From contig JAEPOO010000003.1 in the NCBI GenBank assembly GCA_017642855.1, positions 1-64,000 of the forward strand: 64,000 nt of DNA, written 5' to 3'. The position numbers were made by a program, and so were the translations under genes. The notes beneath the pieces were generated by a model. That model was not told where the DNA came from, did not search any database, and saw only the letters and a list, made by a program, of their open reading frames with translations. Source of the stretch: Pseudomonadales bacterium (GTDB lineage Bacteria > Pseudomonadota > Gammaproteobacteria > Pseudomonadales > Azotimanducaceae). This document shows positions 1 to 15,000 of the stretch, piece after piece (within the stretch, counting starts at the first letter, position 1; the number at the start of each line of letters is the position of its first letter).

Positions 1-3000
1 GGCCCGTGGCTGTAATCTGGTCCAGCGCTGATGCGCCGCCCACGGAACCATCAAACTGTGATGCTGTGCTGTTCAGCGTCAGGTCGCGCGCCGTGGCGTC
101 AGAGTTCACCGAACCACTGAACGTGATCGCCGCATTGGTGTTGGAAGTAAGGATCACATCATTGGATAACGTCACGGCACCCGTATAAGTCTGGCTGCCT
201 GCCGTTGTCACATTGGCGCCAAGATCCGTGGTGCCGCTGACAGCAAGTCCCGCAAGCCGTATGCCCGCACCCACATTGCCGGCAAAAGAAGCATTACCGG
301 TGATCGAAAGACCTTCCGTATCCAGCGTCGTCGCATCTACTGCCGCACCAAAGCTCACCGTCGACATGGTCGAGGTCAGAGTGACCGTCGTGCCACCCGA
401 CAGCGTTACCGCTCCCGTATAAGTCTGCGCGCCCGTCGATGCCACACCGGCACCCAGGTTGGATGTGCCCGCCACCGTGATCGTATCCAGATCCGTGGCA
501 CTGCCGTTCAGGTCCAGGTTGCCGCTCGCAATATCAAGACTGTTGGTGCCACCGGCCAGCGAGGCAAACTGGATCGTGCCGCCATTCAGCGTGACATCAC
601 CGCCCAGTGTCGTCGCCGTGTACGTCTGGTTACCCGTCGTATCAATATCGTTGTTCAGGGTTGTGTTGCCGGTGGTCACGGTAATCGAAGTGACGTCTGT
701 TGAACCACCGACACGTCCGTTGAACACAGCATTGCCGTCCACAGCCAGCGTATTACCACCATCAATACTGCTGTTGAACGTTACCGTCGAACCATCCAGC
801 GTCACCCCGGCAGCCAAGGAGACGCTGTGCGTCATGGTGTCCGTACCGTAGGTCTGCGCACCAGTCGTCTCGACGTCAGCCCCCAGGGATACATCACCAT
901 CCACCGCCAGACTTAACACCGTGTTGGCGGTCATCGTCGCGGTACCAATCGTACCCGCGATGGTAGCGCCGTCCGCCGTAATCGCACCCGCACCCTGTAT
1001 GGAACCAGCAGCGGTGATCGTCAGGTCACCGTTGGTAACATCAATAGCGCCTAACTCGTTGTTGGTATCAACACCAACATCGCCTCGGAATTCCAGGTCT
1101 CCTGTGGCAACCGTCAGCGCCTCACCGCCGGCAACACCGTCACCATCAACATCGCCATCAAAGATAACCGTGCCACCAGTGTTCAGGATGACGTTGGTTG
1201 CCAGGGTGGCCGTGTCGTCACCGTCACCATAGGTCTGGTTACCGGTTGTATCGATATCGTCGTTAAGTGTCGTGTTTCCAGTGACTGTAATAGAGGTGAC
1301 GTCAGTCGTACCGCCAACACGTCCGTTGAACACTGCATCACCGGTTACCGCGAGGCTGTTGCTGCCATCAATGGCGCTGTCAAAGGTGATGGTCGTTCCC
1401 GAGAGGGTGACACCAGCGGATAGCGTCACATTGTGAATCGCCGTATTGGTGCCATAATTCTGTGTCGCAGCGGTCACGTCTGCGCCGAGTGTCACGTCGC
1501 CATCGATGGCGACACTTGTCACGGTACCTGTGCCCGTTCCAATACTTCCAAGGATGGTTGCCGTATCTGCCGTAATTGCACCCGACTCGAAGATGGAACC
1601 CGATGCGGTGATCGTGAGGTCGCCGTTGGTGACATCAATCGTCCCCAACTCGTCGCCGGCACCAGCGCCAACGGCACCACGAAACTCCAAATCACCATTT
1701 GATACGGTCAGCGTTTCAGTTGAACCATTTGCGTCCACGGCACTATCAAAAATTACCGTGCCACCGGTGGATGACAGATCCACATTTGCGCTGAGTGTCG
1801 TAGTGTCCGCGGTGTCATCGTCGCCGTAGGTCTGGTCACCCGAACTTGAAACGTTGGCACCCAGAATCGCATTACCACTTACCGTCAGAACACCTAGCCC
1901 TGTCATCGCAGTGCCACCCAAAATCAAATCGCCGGTGATACCAAGATCGTTATCAGCACCCGTTAGACCTGCATTGATATTGATCGTGCTACCCGTCAGG
2001 TTTCGATTACCGGTGAGCGTGATCGCACCACCATAGGTCTGGGTGCCTGTGGTTGTGACGTCACCGCCAATATTCGCGGTGCCAGCCGTTACATTGAAAG
2101 TCGTAAGGTCGGTGGCATTGCCATCCAGATCAAGGTTACCTGTCTGCAGCGTTAGGCTATTTGTATTGCCATCGATACTAGTGCCGAACTGAACATCACC
2201 CACAGCATTGATCACGACATCTGTGCCGAGAGATACAGCACCAGAATAGGTTTGTGCTCCTGTCGTGGTGACTACTCCAGCGCCCAAATCAGAAGTACCC
2301 GCTACGCTGAGAACGTCTACGCCGGTAATGTTTCCATCCAGGTCCAGGTTGCCGGTAGCAATGTCAAAATCAAAGCCGGCACCGGTCAGGCTGGTTCCAA
2401 TTTGCACATCCCCGGCTGAGTTCAGGCTGATGTCAGCGCCCAGCGTGACTGCACCCGTATATACCTGCCCACCTGTTGTGGTGGTCACGTCTGCGCGAAG
2501 TGCCGTTGTACCAGCTACCGAGAAAGACGCTGCGCTAAGTATAAAGTCGACGCTAGTTGTTGAGGTAGAAAGAATCGCTAGACCTGGTGTCAGGGTCAGT
2601 GCGGCATCAAAATCAACTGTGCCGCTGGCAGTCGACCCAATTTGAATAACATCAGTGGTTATCGTTGCCAGTTCCGCTGCGGTCAAAGACAAACCAGCGC
2701 CAGCCGCACCCAGGAATATGTTGACGGCATCCGTTCTTTCTTCAAAGGTGACCGACTCTCCGGCACCGGTGGATGTGGAGATCGTTGCTGCTGCATCCAG
2801 CGTCACAACATCCGAAATGATCAGAATGTCACCGCTGCCCGCCGCTGTCGTCAGCGTGGAAGCAGAATCAACGTCTACCGTCCCTGCTCCTGTTGCAGAA
2901 ACGGTATGAGTTCCTCCGGCATCCCAATCTGTACCGGCATAAATGTTGATATCACCCGTGCCCTGGTTAGAGATATTTGCACCGTTAATATCAACGTCAT

Positions 3001-6000
3001 GTCCCGCGAACAGCTCAATAATTCCAGAACCACCACTGGCAATGATGTTCGCATTGACCGTCAGATCATCGTCGCCGCCGCCGTCGTAGTCGGCAACAAC
3101 GGTGATATCACCGCCACTCACGTTAACAATCGGAGCACCGACAACCTGTGGGCTTTCTGCAACCAGGGTGATGGTGTGACTCATGGTTCCGGTGCTGGAC
3201 ACGAAAATACCAGCGGAATTCGCGTCGGATGCCGAGTTCACAATATTCAGGGAACCGTTATGTCGCAGATTAACACTGCCATTTGAAACTGTGGCCTCAA
3301 GAGAGCCTGTTGTGACATAGACTTCAGTACCACTGGTTCCCACGCCACTTGCGGCCTCCAGATAGAGGGCGCCCGTCGTCGATATAGACTCGGTCGCTAC
3401 ACCGCCACTTTGTGTAATACCCCCTGAGGTAGAACTGATATTCACGTCTCCGGAGGTAGAAACACCGCCGGCAGCCAGGTCTACCGAACCACTCGCAGAT
3501 AGCGCGATCGTTCCAGTACTCGTGGTGTTAATCGCGCCCGTAACCACATCTAAAGTACCGGTGGCACTAATGGTGACGTTACCGTTACCAATGGTTGTGA
3601 TCGCGTTGTTCGCAATCTCCAGATTCGAACTCGACTGGAACTCAAAATTCAGATCAGCATTGTCACTATTGTTGACCGTGTTTATGAAGACCGTATCGGT
3701 GGTTGTGCCTTCATCAATATCGATAGTGGTGTTACCGGACACAATATCGATATCAACCGCACCAGCCGTAGGGTCAGCCATCAAGGTCAATTCATTAAAC
3801 GTCACACCGGAGGAGGCGCTAATCGTATTGTCCGAATTCAGGGTGACACCGGATGCCGTCGGATCAATTTCAATCGGATCTCCAGAACCAATGCTGCCTG
3901 TACCACCGGCCGTCAAGGTGACATTTCCTGTGGTGACCAAGTCAGTCATGGTGCCATTGCCATCGACAATCGAGCCATCTGTGGTCGTCAGAACAATATC
4001 TGCACTTCCCGCGTCAACCGGATCCGTTACCGTGAGCGCACCCGTTCCGCTCACGAGGACAGTAACGTCTTCACCACTCGTCGTGATGCCGTTTGTTGCG
4101 CCGACCATCGTAATATTCAGTGCATCAACATTGGTGAAGCTAACCGCCCCGCTGGCGATTATCGCGATCTCACCAATGTCGTTGGCTTCGGTCAAAGTAA
4201 TCGCGCCGGTGGAACCGCCGGCAGTCGTGACGATCTCAAGGCCCGCCGTTCCCAGATCAATAATCGCTCCCGCTGCCTGCGTAAGATCTCCGTCGACTGT
4301 CAGGGAGACCTGGTTGGTCGAAGTAATACCGTCCGTTCCACCAAAGCCAATGTCCAGGTCACCCGCGTTGTAGAAATCGAGGGTACCGTCGACCGATGCA
4401 CCAAAGGTGCTCACAACGTTAGCTGTATCGGTAAGGGTCACCATGCCGCCACCTGTGGTGGTAACTTTTAAGCCACCCGCCAGGATCTCTTCGGTTTGAG
4501 TGATATTACCGGCGGCGGTAATTTCTACATTGTTCGCGCCTGCATTCAGGACACCTTGCACCACCACTCCGCTTGCATCAGAAATCGCCACGTTACCCGC
4601 CGTGGTGACTGCACCGAGATTGGTGATATCTGTATCCAGAACTGTTGTTGAGCCGACTGCACCACCAGCATTGATGGTCAGTGTTGTCGCTGTTACGTGG
4701 GGACCGCCAGCGCCTGTGTCCTCCACCGCGTTGCCGGTTACAAGCTCCAGCGCAATGGCACCGACATTCACGCTGCCCAGCGTAATGGTATCGGCCATGG
4801 TTGAGCCGATAACCAATGTTGAACCCGCTGCAATATCACCGAGCTCATTGTTCGTCAGATTAAAGGTGCCCGTTCCTGTTCCGAGACCAATGGTGTCAGT
4901 ACCATCAGGCATCAAAATAATTTCGGACGCGCCGGTCAGTTGATCAATAGCTGTGTTGTTGTCATCTATGCGGATGGTGTCGGCAGTCACTTCGATGCTG
5001 CCTCCCGCGGTGGTGACAACAGAAGCCATGGTTGCTGTATCTTCGAGAGCAAACTCGCCAGTGCCAGCATCGATTGTTACAGCACTGGTTGCGGTGGAGG
5101 TACCACCACTCACCGTGGCGCCAGTGCTCACTGTAACGCCAGCACCCGCTAGATTGATGAGACCAGATGTAGATGCTGTCACCGCGCCATCGATAGTCAA
5201 AGCCCCAACCGATTGAACAGACACATCCTGAGCGCCCAGTGTCTGTGAAGCATTTATCACGCTCAGCGCACCGGAATCGCTGATATCAATAGTGCCAATT
5301 CCGGTATTGGATATATCAACTTCACCTACGGCTGTATCAATCGATACGCCGTCGACTGAAGTGGCTACGAGTCGACCAGTTGCACCCGTGGTAACGTTTG
5401 TTGTCGTGCCATTTGCATCGGTGATGGCAACACCGGAAGAAAGCGTGACCGCATCGGCGTTTGTATTGGTTGTCGTGATCGCAGTAAGCGCAATATCACC
5501 TGCGGTTGCCGTGACGGTGATCGCTGCACTACCTGCGTTCAGGGTAGTGCCAGATGCCATGGTGACCGCATCATCCGCTGTAATCGTTACGGCGCCTGAG
5601 ACGCCTGTGACACTGTCGTTAATGACAACATCATTGCCAGCACCATTGGCGTCAAGGGTCAGCTGCCCAGAGCTATTGATGATCGACGAAACCGTAGAAG
5701 TCATCGTGTCGGAAACGGTAATAGTCCCGGTCGCCGTTACAGAAACATCACCACCACCGAGGGTCGTCAGGTTTCGGATATCCAGATCACCAGACTGCTC
5801 AATCGAAATTGCTCCGCTGGTGTTGTTATCAACATCGAGACTCGACACCGCTGTACCAAGAGCAGCTACACCTATTTCAGCATCGATCACTAAATTGGCA
5901 GCCGTAATGTGCGTACCTGTTCCGGCGTCATCGACATCACCACCTGAAATCAGGTGAACATCTGTACCAGTCAGGGAAACCGAGTCGAGCGTAATATTGG

Positions 6001-9000
6001 TTGCAGTCGTCGAGCCGATCGTCAGCATGCCGCCGGAAGAAATGTCAGCCAACTCAGCGTCCGTCAAATTCAGCGTGCCTGCGGCGCCACCAAGACCAAT
6101 ATCCACCGCACCGGAATTGCTGATTGTGATACCTGCACCAGCCACCAATTGATCTGTTGTGTCAGAGGTACCGATTTCAATCTGATCAGCAGTAACCTGG
6201 ATCCCACCGGCTGTGGTCACAACACTGTGCGCCCCACCGGAATCCTGAAGTCTCAGGATGCCAGCACCAGAATCGAGTGAAATGGACGTCGAACTTGTGC
6301 CGCCTGAAATCGTGACGGTATCAGAGACTGTGAGGCCAACACCGGTCAGCCCAATATCTCCGGCGCCGGACGCCGTGACATTTCCGGTAACGGCAAGCGC
6401 ACCTGTTGTACCAATGGTAATGCTGTGGCCAGCGCTACTCTGAACCGCGCCAGTCAACGTCAACGTTCCCGTGTCAGCAACATTGATAACACCAGAGTCG
6501 GCATTCGTAATATTCAAAGAGTCGACTGCAACGCCCAGGGAGGAAGACGTTCCCACCCCCGTATCTGCATCGATGTTAAGTGAGCTGGCAGTGATATGCG
6601 GTCCACCACCACCGGCATCTTCAACATTCATATCACTTTGCACGACCAGGTTCACACCCGAAAAATCAGCCGACTCGAAAGTGATGGTTCCGGCAGACGT
6701 GCTACCAATGATCAGGTCATTGGTGACCGATATTTCGCCTATTTCAGAATCAGAAATATCAAACCCTGCTGTGCCACCGCCAACAGCGAAACTACGGCCA
6801 AGGGTCTGGTTCTGAAGCACCAGCTCGCCACCCGAGCTCAACTGTGTTGTTGTATTTCCTGTGCCAATCACCAGATCGTTGGCAATGATGTTGACGTTAC
6901 CGGTGCCCGTCGTTTCGATGACACTCTGTGTGCCTCCGGAATCCTGCAGGGTCAGCGTACCTGTCAGTTCAATATCAATATCAGCATTTTGAGACCGGAC
7001 ATCGTTGTCGTCATTCACCTGCAGGTTTGCACCTTCAAGCCGAATGGTGCCCGCGCCGTTGGTGATCACGTCGCCATCTACGGTGACATCACCATCTGTT
7101 GAGAAATAAACATCCGCTGCCGTGGTTGTCGCTTGCGCAATGGTCAGTGTGCCGGTATCCGTGAAGCCAATCGTGCCGCCACCGCTACTACTTGCACTGA
7201 TACTGGTGACTTGGACGTCGAAAGTACCCGTTCCCGTGGTTGCGCCGATATTACCAGCCGCGGTAATCACAAGGCCGCCGTCACTGGAGATATTTGTGTC
7301 ATTTCCGTTTGCGTCGTTGACCGATCCGTCTGAGTCGATAACCACGGACATTGTCGTCGTGTTCGTGGTCGACAATGTGGCTACATCAATCGAGCCACCA
7401 TCCGTCCCTGCTCCAGAGTTGGTATCGAGGGTGATGGTTGCACTACCCACAGCAATCTGTGACCCATCTGACATCGCGATGTTGTTAGTGCCACCAACCG
7501 CATCGTCCGCATCTGCCTGCAGCGTGACATCACCGTTTGCCGTATTGATCTGGGCATCGGCACTCATGCTGATGGCGTCGTCCGCGGTGATTGTTGTTGT
7601 GCCGGACCCCACCGAAATTCGATCATTGATAATGACCGAACTCATCGTTCCTGTGGCTGTCAGCGACAGACTATTGCCATCATCGACCACCACAACATTT
7701 GTTCCTGTCGCACTGACGTCATCAATGGTTATAGATCCTGAGGCTGAGAGGCTGACGTTACCGGTTCCAGTATTCGACAACTCTGCAATGGTGACATCGC
7801 CAATCACTGCCAGGTCGATATCGCCGCTCGTGGCATTGCTTGCAGACAAGGTTAGGGCTGCAACACCCAGTGATGTTGTGGTATTACCGATACCATCGTC
7901 GGCCTGAATATCCAGGTCACCGGTCGTCGACAGGTTCAGGCCTGCATCCGCCGCCTGCACGTCTGCACCTGTGATCAGCGTTAGATCATCATCTATGGTG
8001 ACGTCATCGACGGTAATGGTTCCGGCGCTTGTACTACCAATCGTCAGGGTGCCTGAGGTCGAGATCCTATCCAGTTCCGCGTCAGTCAGGTCAAAGCTGC
8101 CAGTCGCTGCGCCGAGGTTAATAGCCAGGGCTTGTGAATTGCGAAGCGTGATATCGCCACCGGCGCTGAGTGACGTATTAGCGCCGAGGTTTATATCTTC
8201 AGCCTCGATTCCGATCGTTCCCACGCCGGTTGTCGTCACCGTGGCGCTGTTGGTGAGGGTAAAGTTACTACTGCCCGTATCTGTATCCGTATCTGCATCT
8301 ATAAGAATGGCACCACCGGCAGCATCTATGTTGCCGCTCACTGATACACCATCTGCGGCACCGATGTTGATATCACCACCACCAGAGCTCAGAGAGCCTG
8401 AGGCGTTAATCGTCACACCACCCGTGCCATCGGTATCCGTATCCGCATCAATATCAAGCTGGCCGCCGGTTGTTGTCACAGCTCCGCCAATGGTGACGCC
8501 ATCAGAACCATCTATGGTGACAGCGCTGCCACCAGAACTGATCGCGCCGTTGGTCGTGACCACACCGTTAGAAGATGTCAGGGTAATTGTGCCGGTGGTT
8601 GAGATGCCGCTGACCAGAAGCGGATTGTTTGACTGATCAATGGTGACCGAGTGGCTGCCACCGGTTGTTATTGAATAAGTCGTTGAGCTTGTTGTGCCAA
8701 CGTCTGCCAAATGGACATCACCGCCGCTGGCTGTCACATTTGCGTTGCTCACATCGATATCGAGGGCAGTGGTCGAGCCTATTGCACCACCTGCATCCAG
8801 GGTCAGTGTCGCCACGGTAATGTGCGGACCACCCGCACCAACGTCTTCAATAGCGCCACCAGTAATAAGGTGCAGACCTGAGGCGCCAACATCAGTTGTG
8901 ATATCCACACCACCCAGGGTTACCGTGCTGGCCGAGGTTGACCCTATCGTGAGGGTCGATGACGTCGCTATATCGCCAAGCTCATTGTTGTTCAGATTAA

Positions 9001-12000
9001 AGGTGCCTGCACCCGTTCCGAGACCGATGGTTTCTGACCCATTTGGGATCAGCAGAATCTCGCCAGCGCCTGCATCCAGTTGATTGATAGCAAGGTTGTT
9101 CTCTTCGATTCGAATGCTGCCGGCAGTGATTTCGATATCACCGCCGGTGGTCGTGATCCGTCCGGCCGTACCGGCCGTGTCCGCCAGAACGAACTCCCCT
9201 GTGCCAGCATCAATGGTGACAGCGCGATTCATGGTGCCGGTTGAAGAACCACCACTGATCGTTTGACCAGCGTTGACCGTCACACCCACCCCGGAAAGAC
9301 TAATCTTTCCAGCGCCTGAACCCGAAATTGAATTGGCTACTGTCAAAGCTCCGGTCGTAGCAATCGATATGTCTCTATCAGCGTTGCCAACGCTAAGACT
9401 CAAGTCCCCGGTATTGCTGATATCAATTGTGCCGGTAGTTGAGTTGTCTGCCTGGAGCACGCTGACCGCGGTATCAAGGGAAATCCCATTTCCTGCGCTT
9501 GCCAGCAACCGACCACCCGCTCCGACGGTAACGTTCGTCGCAGCACCATTGGCATCGATAACTTCACCAGCCAAGGCAAACAATCTCACAGCATTGGTAT
9601 CGGTGCTGGTTGTGGTGATCGCAGCGATCGTGAGGTCAGCAGTATTTGCCGAAACAGTCACCTCACCATTACCCGCATCCAATGTTGTCCCGGACGCCAT
9701 CGTTACCGCATCACCAGAGATGTTCACATTACCTGCGGTATTAATGTCGTCATTGATAATGACATCAGCCCCGCCTGGTGCATTCAAAGTCAGTTGACCT
9801 GAACTATTGATCACGGTGGCGACCGTTGCGGTCATCGTGTCTGAAATGGTGATCGTCCCGGTGGATGTGGTGTCGACCTGTATATCTCCACCGCCGACGG
9901 TGGTCAGGTTCCTAATTGCAACAGAACCGTCGTTATTCAACTCAATGTCACCGCTCAAGCTGTTGTCGACATCAACGGTTGAGACAGCGATACCTAATGG
10001 ATTCGCCGAAGTACCGACGCCGGTCTGCGCATCAATGACCAGATCATCAGCCGTTAAATCCGTGCCAAGCCCGGCCTGATCGACAACATCCGCACCTGTA
10101 ATCAGGTGCACGTCCTGCCCCGTCAGATCAACGGTATCCAGAGTGATGGTATTCGCCGTTGTTGAACCGATCGTCAGAGTGCCGCTCGTGGAGATATCTG
10201 CCAGTTCGGTGTCGCCAAGATTCAGAGTACCGACACCGCCGCCGAGGCCTATCGTTCCACCAGTCGAACTTTCAATAGTGATACCAGCACTGCCTGCCAC
10301 GAGCTGGTCAACGGTTGAAGTATCACTAGACCCAATACCAATGTCGTTTGCCGTAACCTGAATACTACCCGTGGTCGTCACGACACTACGCGTTGTCATG
10401 GTGTCAAAAAGCTGAAAGACGCCCGTATTGGCATCAATCACTATCGTGCCCGACCCACCATCAACGGTGTTACCCGTGTTGATATTGATGCCGCCGCCAT
10501 CGAGCGTAATGCCGCCCGCACCGGGCGCGGTTACATCACCATCGACCGTCATGGCACCACCCGAGGTCACACTAATAGTCTGATCCGAAGCAACGCTTGC
10601 ACCGGACAAAGTCAGGGTGCCAGCATCGTCGACATATATGTCACCGGCACCTGTTACCGACAAATCCAGCGAACCAACCGCAACACCCAGAGTATTGGTG
10701 CTGCTGTCACCAATTCCCGTGACTGCATCAATCTCAAGACCGGCAGCCGTTGTAATGTTTGTGCCCGTGCCGTCATCAACATCGGCACCTGTTACCAGGT
10801 GAAGACTCAGAAGACCCGCATCAAAACCATGCGCCGTAATCTTGCCGGAAGAAGCATTACCGATCGTCAATACACCCGAGGTCGAGATATCTGCCACTTC
10901 GTCGTTGGACAAATCCAACACGCCAGTGGTCGTCATCGTCGCGTCCAGGAAGATACCATCACCTGACGAGTTCTCTATGGTGATACCACTCGCTCCAGCA
11001 ACAAGCTGCGTCGTAGTGTCCGAGACACCAATCACCACATCATCCGCAGTGATTGAGATGCCACCAGCGGTTGTAACCAGACTGCGATCAGACATCGTGT
11101 CATCCAGTGTCAGGATGCCCGTACCTGCATTCAGCGTAATGTCGCCGCTACCCGACTGAACCGTGTTACCTGTCTCTACTGTAATGCCAACACCCGTCAG
11201 GCTAATCGTGCCACCTGCACCTGCGCCCGAGGTCGTCACTGCACCGGCTACCGTCAATAATCCTCCGGCAGAGATCGTAATACTTTGATCAGCGGTTCCC
11301 TGGGTCGCATTCACCACCGTAACGGCATCGGTGTCTACAACATCAATCGCACCTGTGCCCGTATTCGTCAGATGGACTTCGCCAACTACGGTATCCAGCG
11401 ACACGCCCGTCGCCGAGGACACCGTCAAACGACCATTGCCTGCAGTGGTGACATTGTCACTGCCTGCATTGGCATCCGTCACCGCCCCGTCGGTTGTGAT
11501 CGTCACCGCCGTCGAACCAGTGTTATCCGTTTCTATACTCGCAACCGAGATACTGCCCGTCGTCGTGTCCGCTGTGGCATCCAGAACAATGGCGCCGGTT
11601 CCCGCATCAATCGATGCATCGGACGCCATAACAATTTCATCACCGCCAGTATCCGCACCACCTGCCTCACCGGCCCGGATCGTCAGGCTACCTGTGCCGG
11701 TTTTCGTGATCGACACACCTGTACCAAGCTCAACACTGTCATCAGCCGTGATCAGCATCGCACCTGATCCAGCTGAGATGTCCGCATTAATCAGTACATC
11801 GCTGTCTGCACCGTTGGCATCCAACGTCAGCGTGCCCGAACCAGTGGTCGTAATGACATTCGTCAGCGTCATGGTATCGCTGACCGTGATCGTGCCACTT
11901 GCTGCAAGGCTAATGTCGCCGCCCGATACCGTATTCGTCAGCTGCGTGACCGTAACATCGCCCGTAACCGCAAGATCAATATCACCAGCGTCTGTGTTGT

Positions 12001-15000
12001 TCACCGATAAGGTGTCTGCCGCAACACCCAAAGCAAACGTCGACGTGTCACCGACACCATCATCCGCGTCAATGATTAACGTGTTGGTCATGGTCAGAGA
12101 GAGGTTTAAACCTGCATCCGCCGCATCAACATCAGCACCAGTGATCAATGTCAGGTCTTCACCTATTGCTGCATCGTCAACTGTTATCTTGCCTGCAGAC
12201 GTGCTGCCGATAACTACTACGCCGGTCCCTGTCGTGGATAAAGTAGCGAGCTCTGTATTGGCTAGGTCAAACGCACCACTCGCACTGCCTAAGTTAATCG
12301 CGACACCCGCTGTGGGATTAAGTGTGATGTCACCATTACCTGTTTGAATGGTTGCGTTTGTATCAATCGAGACACCATCCGCAGAAATGTCGATGGTTCC
12401 GGTGCCAGTTGTGGAAATCGTGTGGCTGCCTGCACCGATCGAAAACACACCAGCCGTTCCGGTAGTTGTATCAGCGTTTATATCGATTGCCCCACCATTC
12501 GACGTCACGTCACCACCGAGCGTGATACCCCCAGCAGCGTTCAGGGTAATATCAGCGTCCGAGCCGACTGAAGCTGTGGTGACGATTGAGGTACCCCCGA
12601 GAGTTATCGTGCCAGCACCCGTAGTCGACAGTGCGCCGGTAACATCTAGCTGCCCACCCGTTGTGACATTAAGATCGTTCGCACCTGTCGCCGCAGCCTG
12701 AATGGTGAGCGTGCCCGTCGCCGTACTTTCAAAATTCAGCTCACCGCCGGTGTGGCCAGTCGCATCCAGCGTTATAGCTTCAGTGCTGCCGACATAATCA
12801 ATGTAGGTCGCTCCCGAAGAGTTGATGTCTATCAGACCACCAGTTCCAATACTGATGTCCAGCGCGTCAGCCGCAGACGTGCCTATAGTGGACGTTGCCG
12901 TCAGGGTCAGACTGCCGCCAATATCAATTTCTGTTCCTGAATTAGTCGAGGTAATTCCACCACCAGCTGCAATCAACTGCACGTCGAGTGTGATATTACC
13001 GGTTGTGTTTACGATTTCTCCGGATGGCCCGAATGCGATGCTGCCATCGGCATCCAATGTAAGTTTTGCCGTCGTTGCCATGGTGAGCGTAGCATCGACG
13101 GTTATATCAGTGAGGACACGGATGTTTCCCGCCTCAGTATTCATTGCCTGCGTTGTATCAACAATAACGCTAGTTCCGGCTTCAAGAAGCGCTTCAATAT
13201 CACCTGCAAGCAAGATCGAAGGCGCGGCATCAGTCATTGTCTGAGTGGATACGAAGGTTGCCCCTGCGCCGAGATCTGCATCCGTCATTGTATTGGTTGC
13301 ATCAGCAGCGACGATGTCTATGTCAGCAGGGTCAAGCAGCAAGGTTCCAGCTACACCACCGTCGCTCGATAAATCAGCGCCCCCTCTAAATTCCAGATAG
13401 CTGCCAGAAACTTCCGCGAATCCCCCATCTCCGTCACCTACGCCTCTCGCGGTAATGTCACCGTAAAATCTTGTAAATCCGTCCGACCAAACAATGATCG
13501 TGCCACCATCACCAGATTCAAGCGCATCAGCACTGATCGATACATCCGCCGCAACCACCGTCTGCTGAGCATTCATCTCAGGGCCTTTACCCTGGTAGTT
13601 ACCGCCCACCAGAATTTCGCCACCGCCGAGTGCACCCGACGCATCGATAGACGCCTCACCGAAGAGACCGACTCGATCACCCAGCAGTTTTACAGTGCCG
13701 CCAACACCGGAATCACTGGTTGCATCAATTGATCCATTGAAGAAAACCGTGCCCGATTCGGTTTCTTCATCGAACCCTGTCGCCGTGAGAGTAATGGCGC
13801 CAGCATCGTCATCTCCGGAGACATCAAGTTCCGCCGTATCTCGAATTCGGATACGACCCTGATTTGCAGTCATCGCAATGCTGTTACCAGGGTTTTGTGG
13901 TTCATTAGGTAGAGGATCAGGAACCGGTGTGGATTCAACACGCCCCGCAATATCAATGAGTGCATTTGCGTTAACACTGCCGTCAGTCACGGCAACGGTA
14001 ACCTGACCTCGGGTGGTCAGCGTATCCGCCGCACCCTGCATGAAGAATCCGATGGCATCACTTTCCGCCGCAGAAAGCGCCACACCATCAACATTGATCG
14101 TTAGCGCACTACCGCCCAGGTCGAGGGTATCGCCGCCAAGGTCTGCAAGTTCAACGCGGCCCGTCGCGTTGATTTCAATGTCACCTTGAACAGCCTCAAG
14201 TGCTGAAGCGCGGATCTGGTCGTCTTCTTCAATGGAAACAGACTCAACATTGAAAACGAGTTCCCCCGCATCACCCTGGGGCGCGCTGACGTCAACGACG
14301 CCACTGAAGTCCAGATTGTCTCTTGCCGTGATGGTTACCGTGCCGCCGTCACCTGCCACTGCGCCGCCGCGCGCTGTCGCCGTTCCCGCAAACTGCACGT
14401 CATCACCGGCCATGGAGATCAGCCCGCCATCACCTTCCACGGTTGCATCTGCTAAGAGACTCGCACCCTGCTCAACCGTCAATGCTGACCCAGCCGCCAG
14501 CTGTATTTCGCCGCCACCAAGCGCACCGGAGGCACTGACCGAAGCACGATCCGCAACGGTGATCGCGTCACCGCTCACGTCAATCGATCCTGCGACGCCC
14601 CCTTTCGAATCCGTTAGGATAGCGCTGCCAGAACCAAGCATGACCGCCTGATCAGAAGAAACCGAAATAGAGCCGCCGTCGCCCTCTTCTGCAGAGGCAT
14701 CCAATACGCCCATATTGAGCACACTGCTGCCGCGCCCGGTGAGCTTAATGACGCCATCTTCAAGTCGTGCCGTTTTCGCCTTAACGACACCTTCGTTATT
14801 GATGGCGTAATCGAAGAGGCTCTTGCTGACAGAACTTGTCAGCATAACCGCGCCACCTTCTGCATCGATTGTGCCCGTGTTGTTGATTGCCGCCCGGAGG
14901 CCCTCGTTGTTCTCTAGGACTTCCTGGGTGACTTCGATACCAATCAACTGTTCCGGTCCGAAGTTAACAACCGCTCTTGAGCCCGCTGCCAGATTGACCT

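Noticed and set aside
180..12900. Regularly repeated DNA resembling a CRISPR or satellite array
   Set aside because: The repeats keep the reading frame, differ at silent positions and encode related protein modules. Spacing is too long and variable for CRISPR.
6..13244. Many plus-strand open frames of 60-338 codons across the first 13 kb
   Set aside because: They are antisense to the single long tpsA frame, have no ribosome sites, and their compositions (Val/Ser/Pro/Ala runs) mirror the Thr/Gly/Asp-rich repeats on the other strand.
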